From contig NZ_FZNY01000004.1 of the NCBI RefSeq assembly GCF_900188275.1, positions 1 through 64,000 of the forward strand: a DNA stretch of 64,000 nt, given 5' to 3'. Numbering within the stretch: position 1 is the first letter of the stretch; every line of letters begins with the position of its first letter. The stretch comes from Dokdonia pacifica (GTDB lineage: Bacteria > Bacteroidota > Bacteroidia > Flavobacteriales > Flavobacteriaceae). Positions 18,042 through 27,816 of this stretch are shown here, in pieces. Made by a program: the position numbers and the translations under genes. The notes beneath the pieces are model-generated. The model saw only the letters and a list, made by a program, of their open reading frames with translations, did no database searches and was not told where the DNA came from.

Positions 18042-20077
18042 TAGTTTATATTATTACAAAGATCGTCAAGATCTCCAAGTTGTACATTAAACGTTTGATT
18101 AGAATTGCCGTCAAATTGAGCAATGGCATTACACCCAATAATATAGTGGTTTATTTCATCAAATATCCCAGCCATTTGTTGATCATCTTCAATAATATTA
18201 TTGCTTACTCCATCTGTTCCATCTTGAATGCATGGTGTATGACTGTGAACTGTTGCAACTATAGGAATAAAATATTTATTTAATTGTTGGGCAAATATTT
18301 GTCCTTCGTAGGTCCTATTAGGTGATCCCTGTTCGGCATCATATTGATAATATGTAATACCATTATGTTCATACAAACCTTGCACAGCAACTCCATTATT
18401 ATTACCTTCTTGAGTTATAAGAATAGCTCCATCAAGTGTAAGAACAGAAAACCACTCATTACCATTTTGGCTTAAACTCCATAACTCAATAATACCTTCA
18501 CATTTATCATCATACTCGGCAAGAGGTTTATCGCCTTCATCATAGAAAACATTATTGAAGTCATATGCAAAACTATCTTCAAAACTAACATAACCTCCAT
18601 TTGATAAAGTCTCTAATAGTATAATTTTTACTGGATTTATAAACAAATCCCATCCATAAATTCCATCTCCATGTTCTAAATCTCCTATAATGAACTGCAT
18701 TGCATAAGGTGAAAATTTAATGGTAAATCCTCCTCCTGTATAATTAAAATCAAAAAGCTTGCCATAATCGATATTATTATTAGGCGCAAAACCAGGAACG
18801 TTTCGATCAAGAAAGTTAACGATACCTGCTCCATCTCTAAAATCGTTAGGGATATTAGAAAGTTCATCAAGCAATAACCCTGCATGTTGATAACCTGCAG
18901 TAATACCATCATTATCCCATTGCATATAGAAAATACGATCTGGTCTATCTAATGTTTGTCCACTCACATCTTCTCCATAACTAGCAAATGTAGGCACTAA
19001 TTGATCTCCAGATTGAAAATTTCCTATAATATCCTGTACATTAAAAATACTATATGGCGAGAAGTCGCTATTAGCCATAAAGCTTGCGCTTCCAGGTATA
19101 GTATTGGGATTATCTGTTAAAAAATTATAGGTACTTGGACCTATGTTTTCAATTTCTGTCGAATATGTATACATCAACTCTTCTGGACTATTGTTTTCAA
19201 GATTTGGTATATATCCTTGTGCATGATCACCTATTAACTGATTAATGTGCTGATCTGCAAAGAAATAAAATTCATTGTAAGAATAATAGTCTAAACCATC
19301 AAAAAGCCCAGGAGTGTTTGCATAAGGACCTGGTTGATTTGTGTTAGCATAGTAAATTAAATACGCTGAAATCTGTTGTATTTCCTGATAATCAGAATAA
19401 CTTTTGTGATGATTATACATTAAATCTGCTAGATAATCTGCTAGTAAATTGTTATTATTAATTATTCCTAAAGTAGTATGTCTTATCTGCATACTTGTTG
19501 CTTCGTTATATAAATCTACTTCTTGTTGAAAATAATGCTCATTATATAAATCAAAGGCTTGTGAAGGAGGCATATTTTCTAAAAGGATGCCATTGTAATT
19601 CAATCCACCAAAATCATATAGATTATTATTCCCATGTACCAATTGAAATAAACGAGATTTATCTCGTTGTATTTGACTTTGTGCGCTCAATTCCTCAATA
19701 ATTGCTGGAAGGGGTGCTCTTAGGTTATTTACATAATCATTTTCAAATTCATAAATAGTCTCTCTTTTGAAAAGCTCTTTAACAGCTTGTTCATAGTTCG
19801 GAAAGTTCTCATTTAATCGTTGCTCAATTTCATTTTTTATCGCATTTCTTTGTGCTTGATAAAATGCTTGATATTGAGCTTCTACCAAATTGTTATAGGC
19901 ATTTAGCCATGCATTGGGATCAGTAACAAACTCAAAACAAAAACATGTCTCAGAATCTCTTGTTGGTGGTGGATACGTTGGCCCTCCTTTAGAATTTCCT
20001 GTACTAGATAATTGTCCGTACCCTGTAAAAGATATGAGTACTATGAATATAAGTGTGTATATATGATTGTTTTTCAT
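18041..20077 (-). CDS. Large secreted protein with possible JAB/DUF4329-like C-terminal domain
   Basis: The 678-residue protein has a signal peptide (1-21, ending GYGQ). A long N-terminal region is helical with many Asn, Gln and Tyr residues (about 50-330). The last about 130 residues contain VATVHSHTP (H611, H613), then S625 and D631/D632, with a neighbouring YQYDAEQGSPNRT. That recalls the HxH...S...D metal site of JAB/MPN and DUF4329 proteins, which occur as polymorphic toxin domains, but the spacing is wider than the standard JAMM motif. No homology is certain. It lies in a three-gene unit: a Sel1-repeat T9SS cargo protein upstream (3 bases) and a small secreted protein downstream (1-base overlap). 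Confidence 0.5.
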   Translation of the reverse strand: MKNNHIYTLIFIVLISFTGYGQLSSTGNSKGGPTYPPPTRDSETCFCFEFVTDPNAWLNAYNNLVEAQYQAFYQAQRNAIKNEIEQRLNENFPNYEQAVKELFKRETIYEFENDYVNNLRAPLPAIIEELSAQSQIQRDKSRLFQLVHGNNNLYDFGGLNYNGILLENMPPSQAFDLYNEHYFQQEVDLYNEATSMQIRHTTLGIINNNNLLADYLADLMYNHHKSYSDYQEIQQISAYLIYYANTNQPGPYANTPGLFDGLDYYSYNEFYFFADQHINQLIGDHAQGYIPNLENNSPEELMYTYSTEIENIGPSTYNFLTDNPNTIPGSASFMANSDFSPYSIFNVQDIIGNFQSGDQLVPTFASYGEDVSGQTLDRPDRIFYMQWDNDGITAGYQHAGLLLDELSNIPNDFRDGAGIVNFLDRNVPGFAPNNNIDYGKLFDFNYTGGGFTIKFSPYAMQFIIGDLEHGDGIYGWDLFINPVKIILLETLSNGGYVSFEDSFAYDFNNVFYDEGDKPLAEYDDKCEGIIELWSLSQNGNEWFSVLTLDGAILITQEGNNNGVAVQGLYEHNGITYYQYDAEQGSPNRTYEGQIFAQQLNKYFIPIVATVHSHTPCIQDGTDGVSNNIIEDDQQMAGIFDEINHYIIGCNAIAQFDGNSNQTFNVQLGDLDDLCNNIN

Positions 20078-20080
20078 CTC

Positions 20081-21442
20081 CTAGTTAGTTTTAATGATTT
20101 GATTACTGAAAGTTGATCCATCTACAATGAGTACTGATAAGTAGACTCCTGTTTGTAGTTGGGGAGCGTTCACGTGAATAGCTCCATCGCCAGTAGAAAA
20201 ATTTGAACTAGGAATTTCTAGTTTTTTTATTCCGTTTAAGTCATAAACCTCTAACCCTACTACAGAGGGTTTTTCCAATGTAAATGTAGTCTCAAAAGAA
20301 GTTTGAAAACTATTCGGATGTAAACTAATAGAAGATTGGATTTTACTCTCTAATAACTCTTGACTCATAAAATTACAAAAGACAGGTAATCCAGGTTCAT
20401 TTAATTCAGAAATCCATGTATGGATTTTTGCAATAAATTGGTTTTGTTCTAAATCGTTGAAAAATTCAATTTCTTTAACTTTATAAGTATAATTCTCACA
20501 TAATAAGTTATCTTGAATAAGCGCAGGGAACGACAGATCTAGATCATTAGGAATTATTTTATTTCCAGTAATTTGAAATGAACTCGATAAGCTTAAGTCG
20601 TCTTCTGTTAATGTTAAACTATTATTTTCAGAATCAAGATAAATTTGTATAGCGTGCTCAGAGATTACTTTCTGACCAGACCATTCCAATTCATATAAGC
20701 CTCCATAAAGTTCTGTATCCAAAATTTCATTTGTGTTATTTAAGGGTTCATTGGTATTAACTGAGAACCTTAATTCCTTCAAACCTTCTAGTTCATAACC
20801 CTCTGAATTTAATTTCTCTAAAAGAATTTGACTGTTACTCACATCATTTGAAGAGAGTAGATCAATTCCAGATGTTACATCTTGGTCACAACCCAATCCA
20901 AATAAATGATGTATTGCTAGCCAATGTTGAGCCATTGGATTATTACTTTGTGCAAAGAGATTTATTGCGTTTTGGTAATTCTGATTATTCTCGGTCAATC
21001 CTTTGAAATAAAAATATCCTAAAGCATATATTGCCGTTGGATCTTCCATTTCCACAGCTAATTCAAGATACGTTTGCGCTATATCAAAATCTTGATCTAC
21101 ACTCCAACCATTTTTGTAGAAGTATGCTAAATAGGTAGTAGCTTTTGGATGTCCTAAACCACTAGCTTGCTCAAACAAATCAAAAGCTTTTGAGTAATCC
21201 ACTTCTACATTTTGGAGCATTTCTATTAGTCCTCTCAAATAAAGAGAATTTGGAGTATCAGTCAAACATGATGAAATGTTTAACTCAATAGAATTCAGAG
21301 TTTCTTGTTCTATCTCTATGACTGATGATAGCTTATCAGCAATTTTTTCTACTCTTCTATCGCAGAGATTACTGTCAATTTGAGCAAAAGTGGTTCCCCA
21401 AATAAAAAGGAGAGCTTTACATAATGTAATAGTTCTTTTCAT
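20081..21442 (-). CDS. Sel1-like repeat protein with T9SS type A sorting domain
   Basis: The 453-residue protein has a signal peptide (ending TFAQ), Sel1/TPR-like repeats at about 60-200 (AFDLFEQASGLGHPKATTYLAYFYKNG, YFYFKGL, NPMAQHWLAIHHLFGLG), a beta-rich middle, and a C-terminal domain of the type A sorting class (about 375-453: HPNSFQTSFETTFTL, VYDLNGIKKLEI, LQTGVYLSVLI). It is therefore probably secreted through the T9SS and kept on the surface. It starts the three-gene unit. The role of the Sel1 repeats, protein binding, is known for the family; the partner is not. Confidence 0.7.
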   Translation of the reverse strand: MKRTITLCKALLFIWGTTFAQIDSNLCDRRVEKIADKLSSVIEIEQETLNSIELNISSCLTDTPNSLYLRGLIEMLQNVEVDYSKAFDLFEQASGLGHPKATTYLAYFYKNGWSVDQDFDIAQTYLELAVEMEDPTAIYALGYFYFKGLTENNQNYQNAINLFAQSNNPMAQHWLAIHHLFGLGCDQDVTSGIDLLSSNDVSNSQILLEKLNSEGYELEGLKELRFSVNTNEPLNNTNEILDTELYGGLYELEWSGQKVISEHAIQIYLDSENNSLTLTEDDLSLSSSFQITGNKIIPNDLDLSFPALIQDNLLCENYTYKVKEIEFFNDLEQNQFIAKIHTWISELNEPGLPVFCNFMSQELLESKIQSSISLHPNSFQTSFETTFTLEKPSVVGLEVYDLNGIKKLEIPSSNFSTGDGAIHVNAPQLQTGVYLSVLIVDGSTFSNQIIKTN

Positions 21443-21883
21443 TGATATTAGTTTAAAATATTAATAAAGTGTTCAAAGATGTTTATACAATCTTGTTTTA
21501 CATAGTTAAATTGAGCAAAGTCATGAGATCAATGAGCAAACAAACCATATTCATGACAATACAATTTAATAGTCATGTTTTAGGTATATATGTGTTGATT
21601 ACGACGATATCAATATGCACAGATATATCTACGATAAAATATAAGGGGTGGGAAGCTTAAATATCCTTGAAATAATGATTAGTTAAATAATTACTTCATT
21701 TATATTGTTTTAAAATTAAATAATAAATTTACGTAATTTATTATAAATTCAATTGTCGATTTTTCTTAAGTGTCTGTTATGTAATTGGTTAATAAGTAAT
21801 AATGCTAAAGCTTTAATTAATTACCTTATGTAGCATTCAGAATATTTTTTTATGTTAGTTGAGGAAATACTAAACTTTCTTTT
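21443..21883. other. Intergenic region between divergent genes
   Basis: This is 441 bases of very AT-rich sequence. An open frame at 21469-21660 has no family likeness or start signals, and I do not call it. It must hold the promoters for the minus-strand unit at 21442 and the DUF4260 gene at 21884, but I find no clear TAnnTTTG box. Confidence 0.5.
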
Positions 21884-22228
21884 ATGAAAACAACTTTAAA
21901 ACTAGAAGAACTGGCACAATTTGGACTCGGCATTTACTTTTTTAGTGTACTTCCATTTGCATGGTGGTGGTTTTTAGTATTACTACTTGCCCCAGATATC
22001 GGGATGATTGGGTATGCATTTGGAAATAAAACAGGTGCTTTTTTATATAACTTGTTTCATCATAAAGGAGTTGCCATAGCTATATATTTGACAGGAATAT
22101 ATCTTCAAAATAATATCCTTATGCTTGTAGGCGCTATCCTATTTGCACATGCTGCTTTTGACAGAATACTAGGCTATGGTTTAAAGTATGAAAAAGGCTT
22201 TAAATTCACACACCTCGGAGATTTGTAA
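21884..22228 (+). CDS. DUF4260 family membrane protein
   Basis: The 114-residue protein fits the small DUF4260 family: EELAQFGLGIYFF start, WWWFLVLLLAPDIGMIGYAFG, then NLFHHKGVAI and an end of GYGLKYEKGFKFTHLG. It has three or four membrane segments. Family function unknown. It is about 100 bases before the DUF4230 gene, with no terminator seen between. Confidence 0.85.
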   Translation: MKTTLKLEELAQFGLGIYFFSVLPFAWWWFLVLLLAPDIGMIGYAFGNKTGAFLYNLFHHKGVAIAIYLTGIYLQNNILMLVGAILFAHAAFDRILGYGLKYEKGFKFTHLGDL

Positions 22229-22328
22229 ATTAAAACTTCGATATATTTGAAATAATACAAATCTATGAGCGCAGCGATCTATCATCTATAATCTATCAGC
22301 AAAGCGGTCTTTATAGTATCTTTACAAC

Positions 22329-22946
22329 ATGGAGTTTTTATTTTTAGGACTTGCTTTAGGCGCTATTGTAGCCTATTTTTTATATGGACGCTTTGCTAAA
22401 CGAGGTAATAAAGCAAAAGTGCATTCGCAATCTATGGTGCTTATGGAACGTATCCGTTCTGTATGTAAATTCATTACGGTAGAAGGAGATTTTGCTGAAA
22501 TTTACCACTATGAAAGCTTGCGCGAAAAGTGGATTCAAAAGCTATTAGGCACCAAGAAAGCATTAGTGCTAATAGATGCCAAAGCGCATATAGGTTTTGA
22601 CCTTACGAAAGTTCGCATGGAAGCAGATGAAGAAACAAAAACGATTCGTCTGTACGATTTTCCTTCACCAGAATTACTTTCTATAGAAACCGATTTTAAG
22701 TTTTATGATAAAAAAGAAGGCTGGGCAAATCCGCTTACAAGCACAGATCTCACCGAAATTAATAAAGAAGCCAAACAACATATTGTAGATAAAATCCCAA
22801 ATAGCGGACTCTATAAACAGGCTTCTCAACAGGCACTAGATACGATTATTCTTATTCAAAAATTAGTAGAAACTATAGGGTGGCAATTAGATTATGACGC
22901 CTTAAAAATTACAACTCCAGAAGAACCTCCAAAACTCAATCCCTAG
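22329..22946 (+). CDS. DUF4230 domain protein
   Basis: The 205-residue protein has one N-terminal membrane helix (1-17), then a cytoplasmic or periplasmic domain with the DUF4230 pattern: CKFITVEGDFAEIYHYES, LVLIDAKAHIGFDL, and SPELLSIETDFKFYD. Family function unknown. The stop TAG shares one base with an upstream GTG of the next reading frame, so the two genes are tightly linked. Confidence 0.85.
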   Translation: MEFLFLGLALGAIVAYFLYGRFAKRGNKAKVHSQSMVLMERIRSVCKFITVEGDFAEIYHYESLREKWIQKLLGTKKALVLIDAKAHIGFDLTKVRMEADEETKTIRLYDFPSPELLSIETDFKFYDKKEGWANPLTSTDLTEINKEAKQHIVDKIPNSGLYKQASQQALDTIILIQKLVETIGWQLDYDALKITTPEEPPKLNP

Positions 22947-22954
22947 TGATACAT

Positions 22955-23434
22955 ATGATTCTCGGAAATACAGGAGCTGGTAAAACCACCTATGCACTTT
23001 CGTTAAGAGACAAAGAGCAAGGGGTTATTTTTTCTATAGACCACTGGAATAAAACACTTTTTTTGGATGATAAAACCCCAGAAGATGGCGTCGATTGGTT
23101 TTTAGAACGTATAGAACGGTCTGATATCATGATTCAATCTATAGTGGCACAAATGGCTACTGCAGGAACCCCCGCTATTCTAGACCTTGGATTTGCCAAA
23201 AAAGAGCGGAGAGATCGTTTTTACGCTTTCGCGAAAGCGTATAACATCCCCATCCAATTACATTTTTTAGATATTCCGTTAGAAATCCGAAAACAACGGG
23301 TGATGAAACGTAACCAAGAAAAAGGAGAAACTTTTCAGTTTGAAGTATCAGAAACCGATGTAGAATTTATGGAAACTTGGTTTGAAAAACCAACCCCTAA
23401 AGAGTTAGAACATGCGCATATTATTTCAGCATAA
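22955..23434 (+). CDS. Small P-loop ATPase/kinase-like protein (AAA_33 type)
   Basis: The open frame starts at GTG 22946, but ATG at 22955 places the P-loop (GNTGAGKTT) directly after MIL, as usual, so I take 22955 (159 residues). Later features fit a nucleotide or small-molecule kinase or zeta-toxin-like fold: TPAILDLGFAKKERR as Walker B region and an LHFLDIPLEIRKQRVMKRN lid with basic residues. A palindromic repeat copy encodes YAFAKAY at the helix between them. Substrate unknown. The 3' end overlaps the transglutaminase gene by 23 bases. Confidence 0.7.
   Translation: MILGNTGAGKTTYALSLRDKEQGVIFSIDHWNKTLFLDDKTPEDGVDWFLERIERSDIMIQSIVAQMATAGTPAILDLGFAKKERRDRFYAFAKAYNIPIQLHFLDIPLEIRKQRVMKRNQEKGETFQFEVSETDVEFMETWFEKPTPKELEHAHIISA
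23222..23243. repeat. Palindromic repeat, copy 5 (inside P-loop gene, AFAKA frame)
   Basis: The core TACGCTTTCGCGAAAGCGTA (23222-23241) is read as YAFAKAY. The symmetry is complete, so the gene encodes the full unit. Confidence 0.9.
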
Positions 23435-24371
23435 AATACAAGCTCGTGCAGCATTAGTCGTGACACTCCTATGGAGTACACTAGTGATAGGTCAGGAGTA
23501 TGCCAAGGTAGATGCAACGGTGGCTTTTTATCCAGAGCATTTTGCGACAGATCAGGCACTAGCCACTCAAATCAAAAACGATTTTACCAACCCTAAAGAG
23601 CAATTGCTTGCTGGGTATTCATGGCTTATCAATAATGTTGCCTACGATCCTCAGGAATATTATACCTATAAATTTCAATACCGTATTCTAGAAGAACGCA
23701 ATGAGAAAATGGCAGAAACGCGAGAAGGTATTATTGAAAGAACCCTACAACAAGGAGTAGCCGTGTGTGAAGGATATGCATTGACATTAGAACGTCTTTG
23801 TGAATTATTAGGAATTCAAGCGTATGTGGTACGAGGAGATACCAAAACACAACCTTCAGATATAGGACGTCCTTTTGATAAAAATCATATGTGGATGATC
23901 GCCATTATTGATGAAAAACCAATGTTACTGGACCCTACTTGGGGAGCAGGTAGATACAACGGAACGTTTATAAAATCACCTTCCTATGATTATTTTGATA
24001 CGCCTGCGTCACAATTTATAAAGAGCCATTATCCAGAAGTTTTTGATGATGCCTATATCGATGTTAGCTTATCTAAAGAAGCTTTTAGTAAACAGCCCTT
24101 AGTGATAGATAAACGACTTTCGATAAATCAGATAAGTCCTTTAGAAGGAACAATAAAAGCTAAATCATTATCCAAAGGTATTATCTTTTCTTTAGAAGGA
24201 ATCACAGGAAAAAAAGTAAGCTACTCTTTAGATGGTTTTGAAAAAGTAACGACTGATTTTACGATAGATAATAATACATTACAATGTATGATTGCTACTA
24301 GAACAAAAGCGCAATCATTAGTGATTTATGTAGATGACGCTCCAGTAATTGGATATAAAATAAAAAAATAG
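23412..24371 (+). CDS. Secreted transglutaminase-like protein
   Basis: The 319-residue protein has an N-terminal signal region (hydrophobic 12-27, ending VIGQEY) and a transglutaminase-core domain with the full triad in order: C119 in GVAVCEGYA, H159 in KNHMW and D174 in LLDPTWGAG. Such bacterial proteins are usually proteases or amide-bond enzymes in the envelope. The C-terminal 110 residues are beta-rich, perhaps a substrate-binding module. It overlaps the P-loop gene by 23 bases, so the signal peptide is encoded in the end of that gene. Confidence 0.8.
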   Translation: MRILFQHKIQARAALVVTLLWSTLVIGQEYAKVDATVAFYPEHFATDQALATQIKNDFTNPKEQLLAGYSWLINNVAYDPQEYYTYKFQYRILEERNEKMAETREGIIERTLQQGVAVCEGYALTLERLCELLGIQAYVVRGDTKTQPSDIGRPFDKNHMWMIAIIDEKPMLLDPTWGAGRYNGTFIKSPSYDYFDTPASQFIKSHYPEVFDDAYIDVSLSKEAFSKQPLVIDKRLSINQISPLEGTIKAKSLSKGIIFSLEGITGKKVSYSLDGFEKVTTDFTIDNNTLQCMIATRTKAQSLVIYVDDAPVIGYKIKK

Positions 24372-24376
24372 AATTC

Positions 24377-24736
24377 ATGCATATAGAAGACGTACGGAAT
24401 TATTGTATGGCAAAAAAAGGAGTCACAGAAGAGTTTCCTTTTGATGAGGTGACCCTCGTTTTTAAAGTAATGGGAAAAATGTTTGTTTTAAGTGGATTAG
24501 AACGGATACCTTCGGCCATCAATTTAAAATGTGATCCTGAACGTTCTGCTGAATTACGAGAGCAATACGACGGAAGTATTACAGGAGCTTTTCATATGAA
24601 TAAATTACATTGGAATACACTCATACTTCAAGATTTGCCTCCAAAATTAATTACAGAGCTTATTGATCACTCCTACGACCTTGTCGTGAGTAAAATGACC
24701 AAAAAATTGCGCGCAGAATTAGAAAATTTAGAATAA
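24377..24736 (+). CDS. MmcQ/YjbR family protein
   Basis: The 119-residue protein has the YjbR fold: VRNYCMAKKGVTEEFPFDE start, VFKVMGKMFVLSGL, INLKCDPERSAELRE, then HMNKLHWNTLIL and a final helix pair LIDHSYDLVVSKM. Members have a double-wing fold and were suggested to bind DNA; the real role is unknown. It sits 5 bases after the transglutaminase gene. Confidence 0.88.
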   Translation: MHIEDVRNYCMAKKGVTEEFPFDEVTLVFKVMGKMFVLSGLERIPSAINLKCDPERSAELREQYDGSITGAFHMNKLHWNTLILQDLPPKLITELIDHSYDLVVSKMTKKLRAELENLE

Positions 24737-24882
24737 GATATTTAAAAGTAATTTAGCACGTCATTCAGAATTTATTTCAGAACCTCATTGTACATTCGTT
24801 ATCCGTCTAATGAGAAACTGAAACGAGTTCAGTTTGACAAGATTTAGACCTTTTTACAGTAAAAAAACGCCCATACTTTTTA

Positions 24883-26655
24883 ATGAATCACCCATCTCAA
24901 TTTTATATACATCAAAAATCAATACATCTCAGTTCTCTTAGTAGTATTAAAGGGAAACTGAATGTTTCTAGTACAATACGCGTCCTGTTGTTTCTAGCAA
25001 TTATAGGAAGTGCTTATATCACTTTTGGAAATTGGAAAGTTATGGCGGCAGTCTTGATGGCAGAACTTTCTATATTTATTTTCTTAGTTGTTCGTCATGG
25101 GCAACTTGCCTATAAGCGAGACCTCTTAAAAGCGTTGATTGCTATTAATGAAACAGAATTAAAGGTATTAGATCGTGATTTTTATGACTTGCCTTCCGGC
25201 GAAAAATACCACGATCCGGAGCATTTTTATAGCCAAGATATTGACCTATTCGGGAGAGGGTCTTTTTTCCAATACCTCAATAGAACTGCATTAGAAAGCG
25301 GTGCCAATGTACTTGCGGCAATTACGAAAGCAAATGAGATTACAGACATTCCTAAAAAACAAGCAGCCATTCAAGAACTGAGTTCACTTCCAGAATGGAG
25401 ACAAGAGTTTTCTGCTATTGCGTCCCTAGTAAAAACAGAAGTTCCAGCAACTGCTGTCACAGAATGGTTAAAAGAATATTCCCCATTTGTGCCCAAAAAA
25501 GGAAAGTTAGGCGCTATCATTTTCTCTAGTATTACATTGGCGCTATTAGCAATATATTTTCTAGGCTTTATACATGGAGGTATTGTGATAGGATGGTTTT
25601 TATTGGGACTTGCGATTATAGGAAGGTTTGTCAAAAAGATCAATACCCTTTCGGCACATACAGGTCAAATTCAGAGTACTTTTGATCAATATTATAAACT
25701 ACTTGCCAAAATAGAAGAACAAACCTTTGAGAGTGATCTGCTCAAAGAAAAGAGAGAAAGGATCATCAATACTACTCAAAAGTCTTCTGCAATACTCCAA
25801 CGATTTTCTAAGCATTTAGATGCATTAGATCAGCGTAATAATATCTTAGTGGGGATTATTGCAAATGGATTGTTTCTAAGAGATCTATCCATTGTTACTC
25901 AAATAGAAGCATGGATCAACACCCATAAAGACGATGTTGCTATTTGGTTTGAAATCATTACTTTTTTTGATGCCTATAATAGTTTAGGAAATTATGATTT
26001 TAATCATCCTACGCATAAATATCCTGAAATTACAGATACCCCCGTAACCTTACAAGCAACGCAAACAGCACACCCTCTATTAGATCCAAACAAAGCAATT
26101 CTGAATGATATTACCATAGATACAGAACAGTTCTTTATTATCACAGGCGCAAATATGGCTGGAAAAAGTACCTTCTTGCGTACGGTAGCTTTACAAATCG
26201 TGATGGGAAATATGGGACTACCGGTATGTGCTCAAAAAACAGCCTATACGCCTATAAAACTCATTACAAGTATGCGTACTACCGATAGCTTAACGGATGA
26301 TGAGAGTTACTTTTTTAGCGAACTCAAACGTCTTAAGTTTATCGTAGATGAGATTAAAAATGATCGCTACTTTATCATCTTAGATGAAATCCTAAAAGGA
26401 ACCAATAGCACCGATAAAGCCAAAGGGTCTCGTAAGTTTGTAGATAAACTCGTCAACTCAAAATCTACAGGGATTATCGCAACACATGATCTGAGTTTAT
26501 GTGAAGCGGCTCAAGATTTATCGCAAGTCAAAAACTATTATTTTGATGCCCGTATCGAAGATGACGAACTCTATTTTGACTATACCTTTAAAGAAGGGAT
26601 TTGTCAAAATATGAACGCAAGTTTCTTATTAAAGAAAATGGAGATTGTGGATTAA
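24883..26655 (+). CDS. Membrane-bound MutS-like ATPase
   Basis: The 590-residue protein has two membrane helix pairs (about 31-70 and 210-250), a helical lever region (about 260-400) and a MutS-type ATPase at the end: Walker A TGANMAGKST (421-430), MRTTDSLTDDESYFFSEL, Walker B FIILDEILKGTN and GIIATHDLSLC. There is no mismatch-recognition domain. This kind is common in Bacteroidota and is annotated as DNA mismatch repair protein MutS, but the membrane helices make a repair role doubtful. It stands alone with about 145 bases before it. Confidence 0.85.
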   Translation: MNHPSQFYIHQKSIHLSSLSSIKGKLNVSSTIRVLLFLAIIGSAYITFGNWKVMAAVLMAELSIFIFLVVRHGQLAYKRDLLKALIAINETELKVLDRDFYDLPSGEKYHDPEHFYSQDIDLFGRGSFFQYLNRTALESGANVLAAITKANEITDIPKKQAAIQELSSLPEWRQEFSAIASLVKTEVPATAVTEWLKEYSPFVPKKGKLGAIIFSSITLALLAIYFLGFIHGGIVIGWFLLGLAIIGRFVKKINTLSAHTGQIQSTFDQYYKLLAKIEEQTFESDLLKEKRERIINTTQKSSAILQRFSKHLDALDQRNNILVGIIANGLFLRDLSIVTQIEAWINTHKDDVAIWFEIITFFDAYNSLGNYDFNHPTHKYPEITDTPVTLQATQTAHPLLDPNKAILNDITIDTEQFFIITGANMAGKSTFLRTVALQIVMGNMGLPVCAQKTAYTPIKLITSMRTTDSLTDDESYFFSELKRLKFIVDEIKNDRYFIILDEILKGTNSTDKAKGSRKFVDKLVNSKSTGIIATHDLSLCEAAQDLSQVKNYYFDARIEDDELYFDYTFKEGICQNMNASFLLKKMEIVD

Positions 26656-26687
26656 AGAATGATTTCTAAATGAAATGAATCAAGTAC

Positions 26688-27059
26688 ATGGAAACCGCCA
26701 TATATATAAAAACGGAGCTTTGGAATCAGCTGATTCAATATCATATCAAAGAAGGATGGAAAGTCACTTACAGGTATGATAATTTTGATGTTGGAATTGA
26801 TTTTGATTTAGTGATACTTGAGAAAAATGGAGAAGAGATTTTATTTGGTTGGGATAATTGGGTAGAGGGAGAGTTACAATGCGCTACACATCGAATGACT
26901 GAAATCGAAAAACAATTTGATCAAAAATTTAATAAAGGAACCCCAGAAAACCTGAAGCCAGAAATCATAGCGCAAAATAGAAAATGGCAGTTAGAAAGAA
27001 AATTGAATTCAAAAAATATACTACATCGTGTTAAAATGTTTTTCGGTTTAGGAAATTGA
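26688..27059 (+). CDS. Small protein of unknown function
   Basis: The 123-residue soluble protein has no signal peptide. The N-terminal half has strands (GWKVTYRYDNFDVGIDFDLVILEKNGEEILFGWDNW) and the C-terminal half a charged helix (ENLKPEIIAQNRKWQLERKL). The length, even composition and position 32 bases after the MutS-like gene support a real gene. No family recognised. Confidence 0.6.
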   Translation: METAIYIKTELWNQLIQYHIKEGWKVTYRYDNFDVGIDFDLVILEKNGEEILFGWDNWVEGELQCATHRMTEIEKQFDQKFNKGTPENLKPEIIAQNRKWQLERKLNSKNILHRVKMFFGLGN

Positions 27060-27162
27060 ATAGTGCTTCTTTATAAAAAGCGTGAGGATTCTTAAAAGTA
27101 GGCGAGTCCTAGTAATGAATTATGCACTTTGTTGAGTAACGTTATTATTATAAATCTGATGG

Positions 27163-27702
27163 TTACAAGTTTTTATATTCCCAATAACTTTCTACAGAAG
27201 ACACATCGGTTTTTAACTTTTCATTAATCAACTTTTTCAGTAACAGGAATGCATTAATATATCTATCTTTATATTGGCTTACACAATTATCATCACCTCT
27301 CCATCTTGAATTTTTTACTTCCTCATTAATTTCAGATTCATCTTTAAATGCGTTTCCATTCTTAAGTAAAATTTGTAAAGCATTTCTTCGCATTTCTCTA
27401 AAATTCCCATTAGAAATATAATTTTCACTTGAACTTATTTTTTTAATTATTTTATTGATAAGTTTAACTATTAGTTCTTTTCGTTCTTTGTCAATCAAAA
27501 ATTCATCTAAACTCATTGACATTCCCCCATAAATTAAAGGTAATGACTGTAATGCGAGCTCTTCTTTATATTTAATTATCCAAGAACTAGAATCAAATTC
27601 AGTTACTTCAATTTCATTAATAAGACAGTTTTGCATTGCTTCTACAAAACCATCTTTTGCCCAAAAACCATAATCTTTGAATTCAATAAAACTTGATGCC
27701 AT
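27163..27702 (-). CDS. Orphan protein of unknown function in cassette-like region
   Basis: I start at the Met of MASSFIEF (27702). The frame is open to 27786, but the extra 28 residues (NHATTHNRGCCCN...) are encoded by the inverted-repeat region and look like non-coding sequence. The 179-residue product is soluble and acidic and basic in turn (DEFLIDKERKELIVKLINKIIKK), with no motif I know. It could be an immunity-type or accessory protein. It is the last of three same-strand orphan genes separated by inverted repeats. Confidence 0.5.
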   Translation of the reverse strand: MASSFIEFKDYGFWAKDGFVEAMQNCLINEIEVTEFDSSSWIIKYKEELALQSLPLIYGGMSMSLDEFLIDKERKELIVKLINKIIKKISSSENYISNGNFREMRRNALQILLKNGNAFKDESEINEEVKNSRWRGDDNCVSQYKDRYINAFLLLKKLINEKLKTDVSSVESYWEYKNL

Positions 27703-27772
27703 ATTCTTATCGTTTGTCTCAATATTACAACAACAACCTCGGTTATGAGTAGTTGCATGGTTTAGTAAGTAA

Positions 27773-27808
27773 GCGATAACAAGCAATTATTTTTACACTT
27801 TGTTACGC
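27773..27808. repeat. Inverted repeat at cassette-like boundary
   Basis: GCGATAACAA (27773-27782) pairs with TTGTTACGC (27800-27808) with one bulged base. The adjoining stretch AACAAAGTG...AATAATT (minus strand) recurs in similar form after the next gene near 27115-27140. Confidence 0.55.
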
Positions 27809-27816
27809 AACATTTT

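Noticed and set aside
21469-21660. Plus-strand frame of 63 codons in the intergenic gap
   Set aside because: Composition is that of random AT-rich DNA, with no start context and no recognisable domain.
22946-22954. GTG start for the P-loop ATPase
   Set aside because: It would add MIH before the ATG that normally opens this fold; the ATG at 22955 is preferred.
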